A DNA stretch of 38,247 nucleotides from an uncultured Clostridia bacterium. GTDB taxonomy: Bacteria; Bacillota; Clostridia; Christensenellales; Borkfalkiaceae. The translations under genes and the position numbers were made by a program. This document shows positions 1 to 7,160 of the stretch, in pieces; within the stretch, counting starts at the first letter, position 1, and each line of letters begins with the position of its first letter. The notes under the pieces are model-generated. The model worked only from the letters and a program-made list of their open reading frames with translations, ran no database searches and had not been told where the DNA came from. The stretch spans positions 1 to 38,247 of the forward strand of contig CALVZM010000023.1 of the NCBI GenBank assembly GCA_944372515.1, read 5' to 3'.

Positions 1-210
1 TGCCATCTGGCGCTCGGATGCGGCTTCACCAACTGTCTGCGCGGGTTTGAATCTCTCACGCAGGAAGAGTGTCATGCGCGGGGCATCAACGACAGCATGA
101 TCCACGTCGATTTCATGATCGGGGCGCCCGACCTTTCCATCGTCGGACTGACGGAGACGGGAGAGCGGGTGCAGATCTTTGAAAACGGCAATTGGGCGGT
201 AAAATTCTGA
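1..210 (+). CDS. M29 family aminopeptidase (C-terminal 69 residues only)
   Basis: The reading frame is open from the window edge to TGA at 208-210, so only the C-terminus is visible. It carries the end of the M29 (AmpS/PepS/AmpT) metallo-aminopeptidase fold. A CHLALG segment at visible residues 1-6 is followed by MIHVDFMIG at 33-41; in characterised M29 enzymes, His and Asp in these positions ligate the dinuclear metal centre. Family members are about 400 residues, so roughly 330 residues lie outside the window. The enzyme would remove N-terminal residues from peptides in the cytoplasm. No clear terminator separates it from the metallochaperone gene 72 bases downstream, so co-transcription is possible. 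Family assignment is confident; substrate preference cannot be judged. Confidence 0.85.
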   Translation, partial: CHLALGCGFTNCLRGFESLTQEECHARGINDSMIHVDFMIGAPDLSIVGLTETGERVQIFENGNWAVKF

Positions 211-282
211 CGCCGCTCTCGTCCGCATTCCGCGGACGGGCATCTTTCGTTACGGATAAAATTTTATAAAGAAGGTTTTTCT

Positions 283-1359
283 ATGACAAAAATCGATATT
301 TTTTCGGGGTTTCTGGGCGCGGGCAAAACGACGCTCATCAAAAAACTCATCGCCGAAGTTTACAAAGGCGAAAAAGTGGTGCTCATCGAGAACGAATTCG
401 GGGAGATCGGCATTGACGGCGGTTTTTTGCAGGATGCCGGCATCAATATCACCGAAATGAATTCGGGCTGTATCTGCTGCTCGCTCGTGGGGGATTTTTC
501 CAAGGCGCTCAACCGCGTGATGGCGGAATATGCCCCCGAACGCATCGTCATCGAGCCCTCCGGCGTCGGAAAACTCTCCGACATCGTTGCGGCGGTGGAG
601 CATGCGCGGCTGCAAAATGCGGAGATCAATGCGCTTTGCGCCGTCGTGGATGCGGGCAAATGCAAAATGTATATGAAAAATTTCGGGGAATTTTTCAACG
701 ATCAGATCCGTTCGGCGAGTTGCATCGTCATGAGCCATGCCGACAAGTGCTCCGATGAAAAATTACAGACCGCCGTCGCGCTCGTCCGCGCGGAAAATCC
801 GAACGCCACGCTTATCACCACTCCTTTGACCCTGCTTTCCGGCAAGGATTTCCTCGCCGCCATGGAAAAAAAGGATACTTTGCAGGCGGAGTTGGAAAAA
901 TTGGCGGCGGAACACGCCGCGCATATGCATGCGCATCACCACCACGAAGACGGAGAAGAATGCTGTCATCATCACCACGAGGAGGAAAGTGAGCATTGCC
1001 ATCATCACCACGAAGACGGGGACGGATGCTGTCATCATCACGGCGAAGAAGGGCACAACGGGCATCATCACCACCACGCGGACGATGTGTTTACGAGTTG
1101 GGGGACGGAAACGACGCATCGATATACACAGGCGGAGATCTCCGCAATGCTCGGCGCGCTTGCCGACGAGGAAAAATACGGCGTCATTCTCCGCGCAAAA
1201 GGGATGGTCGCGGGAGAAGACGGCGGACAGTGGATCCATTTCGACTATGTCCCCGATGAACCCGACGTGCGCCGCGGCAGTGCGGGCGTTACGGGCAGGC
1301 TGTGCGTCATCGGCTGCAATCTGAAAGAGGATGCGCTCCGCGCTTTGTTCAAGGCGTAA
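283..1359 (+). CDS. COG0523/CobW-family GTPase with His/Cys-rich metal-binding loop (zinc-type metallochaperone)
   Basis: A 358-residue G3E P-loop GTPase. The P-loop GFLGAGKT is at residues 9-16 and the diagnostic CxCC metal motif (SGCICCSL) at C63, C65 and C66. An EPSGV switch-like motif lies near residue 90. The usual NKxD base-recognition motif appears to be replaced by SHAD. Between the GTPase domain and the CobW C-terminal domain lies an insert of about 60 residues (about 209-270) made of repeated HHHH-acidic-CC units. Similar loops in COG0523 proteins bind Zn, Co or Ni. Family knowledge supports GTP-dependent metal delivery; zinc is an inference. The start follows AAGAAGG by about 8 bases. 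The next gene, 51 bases downstream, is a second P-loop GTPase, suggesting one metal-homeostasis unit. Confidence 0.88.
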   Translation: MTKIDIFSGFLGAGKTTLIKKLIAEVYKGEKVVLIENEFGEIGIDGGFLQDAGINITEMNSGCICCSLVGDFSKALNRVMAEYAPERIVIEPSGVGKLSDIVAAVEHARLQNAEINALCAVVDAGKCKMYMKNFGEFFNDQIRSASCIVMSHADKCSDEKLQTAVALVRAENPNATLITTPLTLLSGKDFLAAMEKKDTLQAELEKLAAEHAAHMHAHHHHEDGEECCHHHHEEESEHCHHHHEDGDGCCHHHGEEGHNGHHHHHADDVFTSWGTETTHRYTQAEISAMLGALADEEKYGVILRAKGMVAGEDGGQWIHFDYVPDEPDVRRGSAGVTGRLCVIGCNLKEDALRALFKA

Positions 1360-1410
1360 AAAAGAAAAAGGCGCAGAGGATCAAAATAAAATAAAAGGAA
1401 GAAAACGGTT

Positions 1411-2376
1411 ATGACGGCGAAAAGACTGCCGGAAGAAACCCCCGTATATCTCTTTTTGGGGTTTTTGGAATCGGGCAAGACAAAATTCATCCAGGAAACA
1501 TTGGAGGACAGGCGGTTCAATACGGGCGAACGGACCCTTCTTCTCGTCTGCGAAGAAGGGGAAGAGGAGTATGACCCCGCCCGCTTTGCCTGCAAAGGCG
1601 TGGAGATCGTATATGTCGAAAACGAAGCGGACCTGACGCAGGAAAAACTGACGTCCTTGCAGCGGGAAAAGGGCATTGAGCGGGTGCTCGTCGAGTACAA
1701 CGGCATGTGGCTGCTGAACACTTTTTTCGAGGCGATGCCCGAAGGCTGGATGCTCAATCAGGTCATGATGTTCGTGCAGTCGGACACCTTTTTCGAGTAC
1801 AACCGCAATATGCGCCAACTCGTATTCGACAAGATCCAATATGCCGAAATGGTGGTATTCAACCGTCTGGATCCGAAAAAGACGGACAAGGGCGAACTGC
1901 ACAAGCAGGTGCGCGCCATTTCCCGCCGCGCCGACATCGTGTATGAAGGCATCGACGGCAAAGCCGAGTTCGACGATACGGAAGACCCGCTGCCGTTTGA
2001 CGTCAACGCGCCCGTCATCGACATCGAAGACAGGGATTACGCCCTGTTTTATCGGGACATTTCCGACAACATGAAGCCTTATGAGGGAAAGATCGTGCAT
2101 TTCAAAGGCATCGTTGCCTGCGATAAGCGCCTGGAACAGGGCACGTTCGTCGTCGGGCGGCATGTGATGACCTGCTGCGAGGCGGACATTCAATATTGCG
2201 GCATTGTCTGCGTGAGCGACGGCACGCTACCCTTGAAAACGCGGGGTTGGGTAACGGTGGAGGGAAAAATCAAATTGGAAAAGCACAAAGTCTATCACAC
2301 CGTCGGTCCCGTGATCTATGCGACCAAGGTCGTCAAATGCGAAAAGCCCGAGCAGGAAGTCGCCACATTCTTCTGA
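1411..2376 (+). CDS. CobW-like P-loop GTPase fused to a DUF1980/TIGR03943-like C-terminal domain
   Basis: 321 residues. The N-terminal half has a P-loop GFLESGKT (17-24), an acidic loop where COG0523 proteins carry CxCC (no Cys motif here), and an NRLD base-recognition motif near residue 151. The C-terminal ~95 residues (from about 222) resemble the C-terminal domain of YcgQ-type DUF1980/TIGR03943 proteins: YEGK, GxV, then FVVGRHVMTCCEADIQ and a WVTVEGKI strand. In bacilli, YcgQ and its permease YcgR are encoded beside the zinc metallochaperone YciC, so this fusion fits metal (probably zinc) handling. The P-loop is seen directly; the DUF1980 relationship is recognised from recalled motifs; the role is inferred. 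A hairpin terminator follows at 2397. Confidence 0.75.
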   Translation: MTAKRLPEETPVYLFLGFLESGKTKFIQETLEDRRFNTGERTLLLVCEEGEEEYDPARFACKGVEIVYVENEADLTQEKLTSLQREKGIERVLVEYNGMWLLNTFFEAMPEGWMLNQVMMFVQSDTFFEYNRNMRQLVFDKIQYAEMVVFNRLDPKKTDKGELHKQVRAISRRADIVYEGIDGKAEFDDTEDPLPFDVNAPVIDIEDRDYALFYRDISDNMKPYEGKIVHFKGIVACDKRLEQGTFVVGRHVMTCCEADIQYCGIVCVSDGTLPLKTRGWVTVEGKIKLEKHKVYHTVGPVIYATKVVKCEKPEQEVATFF

Positions 2377-2396
2377 TTTGTCTGCCGCTTTTGCCG

Positions 2397-2431
2397 AAAA
2401 ACGCATTCCGAAAAAAGGGTGCGTTTTTTTC
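2397..2431 (+). terminator. Rho-independent terminator after the GTPase pair
   Basis: ACGCATTC (2401-2408) pairs with GGGTGCGT (2417-2424), including two G-U pairs, around an A-rich loop and is followed by a T run at 2424-2430. It lies 24 bases after the fusion GTPase stop and closes that transcription unit. Confidence 0.75.
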
Positions 2432-2455
2432 TTTGAAAAATTTTTGTTCAAATTC

Positions 2456-2484
2456 TTGACAAGCGTGGAAATATATGCTATGAT
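2456..2484 (+). promoter_or_regulatory. Consensus sigma-A promoter for the SPFH operon
   Basis: TTGACA (2456-2461), a 17-base spacer, and TATGAT (2479-2484) preceded by an extended -10 TG at 2476-2477. The predicted start of transcription falls at about 2490, inside the dyad described separately. Confidence 0.8.
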
Positions 2485-2488
2485 TTTA

Positions 2489-2503
2489 ATATCAAAATGA
2501 TAT
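2489..2503. promoter_or_regulatory. Operator-like dyad over the SPFH transcription start
   Basis: ATATCA-AAA-TGATAT is a perfect 6-3-6 inverted repeat. A second, overlapping dyad is CAAAAT (2493-2498) with ATTTTG (2507-2512). They start 5 bases past the -10 box and end just before the ribosome site, a normal position for repression. A ribbon-helix-helix protein, of a class that often binds short dyads in its own promoter, is encoded two genes on. The link is inference. Confidence 0.45.
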
Positions 2504-2526
2504 CAAATTTTGAAAGGAGACAAAAA

Positions 2527-3456
2527 ATGGAACAACAAGTCAACGAAAAGGAACTGAAAGCCTGGTCGGGCTGGGGGATGCTGACGTTTGTCGTCATCGC
2601 GATCCTGGTCTGCATTGCGCTGTACATAGTCATTCCCGTGGCGGCACCGTCGGAAGAGATGATCGTCGCGCTCATTTTCATCCCCGTCGCTTTGACCGTC
2701 GTGATCGCGTTTTTGAGCGTCGGGTTCAAAGTCGTCAATCCGAACGAGTCGTATGTGCTGACCTTTTTCGGAAAGTATTACGGCACGTTGAAACAGGACG
2801 GGTTTTATTGGGTCAATCCCTTCACGACGGCGGTCAATCCGGCGGGGAACATCGGGGGCGTCGGCGTGCGCAAAGTGTCGCTCAAAGCCATGACCCTCAA
2901 TAATGAAAAGCAGAAGGTCAACGATGAAGAGGGCAATCCCATCGAGATCGGCGTGGTCGTCATCTGGCGTATCACCAACACGGCGCGCGCCGTGTTCAAT
3001 GTGGACAATTACTATTCCTTCGTCGCCACGCAGTGCGATTCCGCCATTCGTCAGGTGGCGCGGCAGTATCCTTACGACGTGTCCGACGATGACAACGAAA
3101 AGACCTTGCGCGGTTCTTCGCAGGAGATCGCCGACGTGCTCAAAGCCGAGTTGCAGGCGCGCGTGGATATGGCGGGCATCGAGATCATGGAAGCGCGCAT
3201 TTCGCACCTTGCCTATGCTCCCGAGATCGCGGCGGCAATGCTCCAACGGCAGCAGGCTTCCGCCATCATCGCCGCACGGCAGAAAATCGTGGACGGCGCG
3301 GTGTCGATGGTCGATATGGCGCTCAAAAAACTTGCCGAAAACAACATCGTGGAATTGGACGCCGAGCGTAAGGCGCAGATGGTTTCCAATCTGCTCGTCG
3401 TGCTTTGCGGCAACAAAGACGCGCAGCCCGTCGTCAACAGCGGCAGTATTTTCTGA
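2527..3456 (+). CDS. SPFH/Band-7 domain membrane protein
   Basis: 309 residues from ATG 2527, chosen because GAAAGGAGA ends 7 bases upstream; an in-frame ATG at 2497 has no ribosome site. Two transmembrane helices (about 18-38 and 45-67) are followed by an SPFH/Band-7 domain (about 68-280). This domain includes the typical [30 protein letters not shown] segment, cut by family convention just after the membrane, and a helical Ala/Gln-rich part ([20 protein letters not shown]). Bacterial SPFH proteins form large membrane-associated oligomers that scaffold proteins in microdomains. This type, with two N-terminal helices and a small Arc-like gene after it, is common in Clostridia. The exact cellular role is unknown. 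Confidence 0.88.
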   Translation: MEQQVNEKELKAWSGWGMLTFVVIAILVCIALYIVIPVAAPSEEMIVALIFIPVALTVVIAFLSVGFKVVNPNESYVLTFFGKYYGTLKQDGFYWVNPFTTAVNPAGNIGGVGVRKVSLKAMTLNNEKQKVNDEEGNPIEIGVVVIWRITNTARAVFNVDNYYSFVATQCDSAIRQVARQYPYDVSDDDNEKTLRGSSQEIADVLKAELQARVDMAGIEIMEARISHLAYAPEIAAAMLQRQQASAIIAARQKIVDGAVSMVDMALKKLAENNIVELDAERKAQMVSNLLVVLCGNKDAQPVVNSGSIF

Positions 3457-3569
3457 TCGGGCGTTGGTTTGTCATGAAATATTTTCGCGGTTTCCCGCGT
3501 TCCCGTTGAGGGGCGCGGGAGTGTCCGCGTGATGCGCAAAAATACGGAAAAGCAAAGGAGGTGTTTGTT

Positions 3570-3797
3570 TTGAACGATAAAAACGATAAGAAACAAATAC
3601 CGCTCAGACTGTCCAGGCGGTTATACGAGGAAATGAGCCGCTGGGCGGAAGAAGAGTTCCGCTCTCTCAACGGACAGATCGAGTATGTTCTGACGGAAGC
3701 GGTTGCCCGCCGACGGAAGAATGCGGGTGTGCCGCGGCAGGCGCCTTTGCGGGAAGAAGAGGACGGGCGGGAAAGCGCGCCGACCGAAAAACAATGA
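3570..3797 (+). CDS. Small ribbon-helix-helix (Arc-like) DNA-binding protein
   Basis: 75 residues if translation starts at TTG 3570, which sits 7 bases after AAAGGAGG (3555-3562). The in-frame GTG at 3561 overlaps that ribosome site and is less likely. Residues about 8-50 match the strand-helix-helix pattern of Arc/MetJ-type regulators: a short basic strand (KKQIPLRLS), an amphipathic helix ([14 protein letters not shown]), a turn with SLNGQI, then helix [12 protein letters not shown]. The tail is charged and probably disordered. It follows the SPFH gene by 113 bases that include a GC-rich hairpin (CCCGCG/CGCGGG) without a T run, so the pair is probably one operon. It may regulate the operon through the dyad at 2489-2503. 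Confidence 0.75.
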   Translation: MNDKNDKKQIPLRLSRRLYEEMSRWAEEEFRSLNGQIEYVLTEAVARRRKNAGVPRQAPLREEEDGRESAPTEKQ

Positions 3798-3813
3798 TGC
3801 AGGGAGAGGAAGC

Positions 3814-4593
3814 ATGGAACAAGAAATTCTGAAAGTGGAGAACCTGACGAAAAAATTTCGTCTGTCTCTTCGGCAACGCAAAATCGAAAAAACGGCGGCA
3901 AAAGAAAAAATTGCCGTGAACGGGCTCTCTTTTTCGGTCAACGAAGGGGAGATCTACGGTCTGCTCGGACCCAACGGCGCGGGCAAGACGACAACGCTGC
4001 GCACGATCGCGACGCTCATCCGTCCGGACGGCGGCGACGTGTATGTGGGCGGGGCGAGCGTCGTGCACGATCCCGGCGCCGTGCGCCGCCAGATCGGGTT
4101 TCTGACGGGTGATCTGAAATTGGAAGAGTTTTTTACGCCCGGATATCTCTTTGACTTTTTTTCGGAATTGCACGGCATCCCCGCCGACGTGGCGCGGGAG
4201 AGGAAAAAATATCTGTTCGACAAATTCGGCATCAATGCGTTTGCGGAAGTCAAGGTCGGGGATCTTTCCACGGGCATGAAGCAGAAAGCATCCCTCGTGA
4301 TCTCCATCGTGCACGATCCGAAGATTATCGTCTTTGACGAGCCGACCAACGGGCTGGACGTTCTGACGGCGCGCACCGTAACCGATTTTCTGGAAGAACT
4401 GAAAAAGGACAAAAAGACGGTGCTCTTGTCCACGCATATCTTTTCGCTCGTGGAGAAACTGTGCGATCGGGTCGGCATCATCATAGACGGAAAGATGATC
4501 TGCGAGGATCGCCTGGACGTTCTGACGGCGGAAAAGAATCTGGAAGACGTATTTTTCGACGTTTACCGCACCGTCAAGGGGGATATCGTATGA
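3814..4593 (+). CDS. ABC-2 exporter ATP-binding protein (NatA-like)
   Basis: 259 residues from ATG 3814, preceded by AGGGAGAGGA. Walker A GPNGAGKT is at residues 52-59. The signature is LSTGM (in VGDLSTGMKQK), Walker B is IIVFDEPTNGLD, and the switch His lies in LLSTHIF. A 20-residue insertion of Lys and Arg between the first strand and Walker A is typical of NatA-like subunits. It energises the permease encoded immediately downstream, whose ATG overlaps this gene's TGA (ATGA, 4590-4593). B. subtilis NatAB extrudes Na+; here sodium as substrate is a guess from the overall architecture. Ribosome sites and tight spacing suggest transcription with the ribbon-helix-helix gene. Confidence 0.88.
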   Translation: MEQEILKVENLTKKFRLSLRQRKIEKTAAKEKIAVNGLSFSVNEGEIYGLLGPNGAGKTTTLRTIATLIRPDGGDVYVGGASVVHDPGAVRRQIGFLTGDLKLEEFFTPGYLFDFFSELHGIPADVARERKKYLFDKFGINAFAEVKVGDLSTGMKQKASLVISIVHDPKIIVFDEPTNGLDVLTARTVTDFLEELKKDKKTVLLSTHIFSLVEKLCDRVGIIIDGKMICEDRLDVLTAEKNLEDVFFDVYRTVKGDIV

Positions 4594-5762
4594 AAGACAT
4601 TTTGATCATTTTCAAAAAGGAACTCAAACGTTTCCTGACCGATCCGCGCATGCTTGCGACGCTGCTTCTGCCGGGCGTGCTGATCTTCTGCATTTACTCC
4701 CTGATGGGCACTTTCTTTCAGGATCTGACGACGGGCAGCGGGACGAACGCGCAGTATGTGGTGTTCATCGACAACCAGCCTTCCGAATTTTCGCAGTTCA
4801 ACGACGGCGGGGGTGTGTATAATATCAGCGTCAATCAGGACGCCGCGCTCTCTTCGGAAGAGAAAAAGGAAAAAGTGAAATCGGGAGAGGCGGCTTGCTA
4901 TATCGTATACGAAGAAGATTTTTATGAAAAGATGACGGCTTATGAACCGGACGGCACGCTGTCCGCGCCGCAGGTGGAAATATATTACGATTCCACCGCC
5001 ACCGCCTCGCAGACGATGTATTCCTATTACATCGCCTGTCTGGATGCCTTTGAACAGAGCATCGCCAATAAATTTGACGTCAATGCGGGCGGAGAGGGGT
5101 ATGATCTGGCGAGCGAAACCGAACTGACGACCTATATTCTCGGCATGATCCTGCCGATGATCCTCAACACGCTTCTGGTGGCGGGCTGTATGTCCGTGGC
5201 GGCGGAATCGGTTGCGGGCGAGAAGGAGCGCGGCACCATTGCCACACTGCTGGTTACGCCCGTCGGGCGCAGTCATCTCGCCCTCGGCAAGGTGCTGGCG
5301 CTGGCACTGGTCGCCCTGATCAGTGCGGCGGCGTCTTTCCTGGGACTGATTTTTTCCCTGCCGCAGTTGCTCGGGCTGGAATTTTCCGCCGTGCCTTACG
5401 GAGTCGGGGACTATTTCTCCATCCTCGTCATCATCGTCATGAACGTGCTTCTTTTCACGGTGATACTGACCATGATCTCCACTTTTGCCAAGAGCGTAAA
5501 GGAGGCGAACGGGCTGGCGACGCCCTTCATGATTCTGCTCATCGTGCTGAGCCTGATGTCGTCCATCATCCCGATCAGCGGGCTGACGGGTTATTTCATC
5601 CCCATCTTCAATTCGGTGCTCTGTCTGACGAGCGTGATCACGCTGAGTTTCAATCCGTTGGGGTTTTTCATCACGCTGGCGATCAACCTCGTGCTCTTCG
5701 GGCTCGGCGTCTTTGCGCTTGCGAAAATGTTTTCCAGCGAAAAGATCATGTTCAATAAATAA
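4590..5762 (+). CDS. ABC-2 family permease (NatB-like)
   Basis: 390 residues, close to the 386 of B. subtilis NatB. One N-terminal helix (about 22-44) is followed by an extracytoplasmic domain of about 140 residues, then five or more helices from about 190 to 380. Before the second helix group is the cytoplasmic coupling segment GEKERGTIATLLVTPVGR, the ERGT/S motif typical of ABC-2 permeases, followed by GKVLA. Start ATG 4590 overlaps the ATPase stop, and AAGGGGG lies just upstream. It forms the membrane channel of the exporter with the preceding ATPase. The substrate may be Na+, a drug or a peptide; the sequence does not decide. Confidence 0.85.
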   Translation: MKDILIIFKKELKRFLTDPRMLATLLLPGVLIFCIYSLMGTFFQDLTTGSGTNAQYVVFIDNQPSEFSQFNDGGGVYNISVNQDAALSSEEKKEKVKSGEAACYIVYEEDFYEKMTAYEPDGTLSAPQVEIYYDSTATASQTMYSYYIACLDAFEQSIANKFDVNAGGEGYDLASETELTTYILGMILPMILNTLLVAGCMSVAAESVAGEKERGTIATLLVTPVGRSHLALGKVLALALVALISAAASFLGLIFSLPQLLGLEFSAVPYGVGDYFSILVIIVMNVLLFTVILTMISTFAKSVKEANGLATPFMILLIVLSLMSSIIPISGLTGYFIPIFNSVLCLTSVITLSFNPLGFFITLAINLVLFGLGVFALAKMFSSEKIMFNK

Positions 5763-5801
5763 GTTTTTCTCCGCCCTCCGGCGAAAGGAATGCATCAAAA
5801 A

Positions 5802-7058
5802 ATGGAAAGAAATCATGAAGGCGAACAAAACCGGGACGCCGAAAGGGACGGTTTTTCCGCGGAAGAACGAAGAAAGTTTGCAAAAGGTCTGCGCGAGCGG
5901 AGCATCCTTTGCGGGTGCATTGCGGCAGTCTGCGGCGCGGTCGGCGTGCTCATGCTCGTTTTGAAATTCACGACGGAGAGCCAAACGCGCTTTCATGCCG
6001 TCGCGTTGTTGTTTTTTGTCCTCGCCGCGCTGTTTGCCGCCGATGCATTCTTTGTCCGCCGCAAAGCCTTGCAGATGCAAAGAGAGGGGACGGCGGAGAG
6101 CGCCTTTGCGCACAGTCGGGAAAAAGAGAGGGAAGAAGGGGCGGACGAGGATGAAGAAATGTTGCGGCGGTTGGAGCGGGAAGAGGTCGAAAATTCTGCG
6201 CTTTCTCCCGTCGGACTGCCCTTCGGCATCGCCTATGTCCTTTTGACCGTTCTGCTCTTTTTGTTTTTCTTTCTCGAATGGGATCCTTCGGGAACGGCGC
6301 GGTCCGTCCTGCTCCTATTCTTATATGCCGCGCTCGGCGCGCACGCCTTTCTTGTAAGCGAATATTTTTTTGAACGGCTGCGTTCCGTCGCCGTATTTGC
6401 CGCAGAACTGCTTTTGCTTTTTTGGTTTGTCCTGTTCAATAACCGCTATTGGCTCTTCGTCTGTCTGCTGGTGCAGGTCGCGCTGATGGTATATACGCTC
6501 GCGGTCTGGCTGGTCGCGCGGGTGCATGAGAGAAAAGTGCGGAGCAATTTCATCGTGTTTGTCGGCATCGGGCTCATGATGTTTTTCCTGCTCTGCGGGG
6601 TTTTGGAGATACAGCCGGAAAACGAGATATTCATGGCGTGGCTGATCATTCCCGCCGTCGTCATCGCTTTGATTGCCGCCGTCTTTATCTTTTTGCCTTT
6701 CCGTGATTTTTTCCGTGCGGCGCTCAAACAGACGGGCGAACTCGTCGCGATGGTCTTTATTGTCCTGTTTGGCGCGTACATCGCCCTGTGGGTGGGGGCG
6801 GTTACGGGCAACGCGGCGTTTTCTCCGCCGCCCGTCGTCGGGACGTATACCGTGCTCGATAAAAATTTTTCCGACGGGCAGTATTTGCAATCCCATACGC
6901 TTACCGTGGCTGTGGACGGAAAGGAAGTGGACGTAGAAGTGGCGGAAGAGGTCTATGACGCCACCGAGATCGGCGACGCCGTGCAGGTGGGATATTTTGC
7001 GGGCGGATTCTCTCTGCCGTTTTATCTGTATTTCGGCGAAGGGGACGAAGCGGAATAA
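5802..7058 (+). CDS. Polytopic membrane protein of unknown function
   Basis: 418 residues from ATG 5802; AAAGGA at 5784-5789 is 12 bases upstream. An in-frame ATG at 5790 would abut that site and add four residues. The N-terminal ~35 residues are hydrophilic and charged. Two helices, a charged loop of about 50 residues (KEREEGADEDEEMLRRLEREE), then about seven more helices follow. A soluble C-terminal domain of about 85 residues begins after GAVTGNAAFSPPPVVGTYTV. Rough membrane count is nine. I do not recognise the family. The gene follows the NatB-like permease by 39 bases and probably shares its transcript, so a link to export or envelope homeostasis is possible but unproven. Confidence 0.7.
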   Translation: MERNHEGEQNRDAERDGFSAEERRKFAKGLRERSILCGCIAAVCGAVGVLMLVLKFTTESQTRFHAVALLFFVLAALFAADAFFVRRKALQMQREGTAESAFAHSREKEREEGADEDEEMLRRLEREEVENSALSPVGLPFGIAYVLLTVLLFLFFFLEWDPSGTARSVLLLFLYAALGAHAFLVSEYFFERLRSVAVFAAELLLLFWFVLFNNRYWLFVCLLVQVALMVYTLAVWLVARVHERKVRSNFIVFVGIGLMMFFLLCGVLEIQPENEIFMAWLIIPAVVIALIAAVFIFLPFRDFFRAALKQTGELVAMVFIVLFGAYIALWVGAVTGNAAFSPPPVVGTYTVLDKNFSDGQYLQSHTLTVAVDGKEVDVEVAEEVYDATEIGDAVQVGYFAGGFSLPFYLYFGEGDEAE

Positions 7059-7101
7059 GAGGGCTTTTTTCGGGGAAAGGACGGGAAGAAGGCGTTTTTG
7101 T

Positions 7102-7130
7102 TTGCCTAACGCGGAAAAATATGGTATAAT
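7102..7130 (+). promoter_or_regulatory. Promoter of the ABC-F gene
   Basis: TTGCCT (7102-7107), a 17-base spacer and TATAAT (7125-7130). It lies 30 bases upstream of the ABC-F start codon and gives that gene its own transcript. Confidence 0.8.
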
Positions 7131-7160
7131 CGGACGGTAAAGAATTTTTCGAGGTAAAAA

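Noticed and set aside
255..268. GATAAAATTTTATA shared by the leader of the metallochaperone gene and, with one extra A, the alarmone gene leader (32275-32289)
   Set aside because: Low-complexity A/T palindrome of 14-15 bases that differs between the sites; easily explained by AT-rich leaders.
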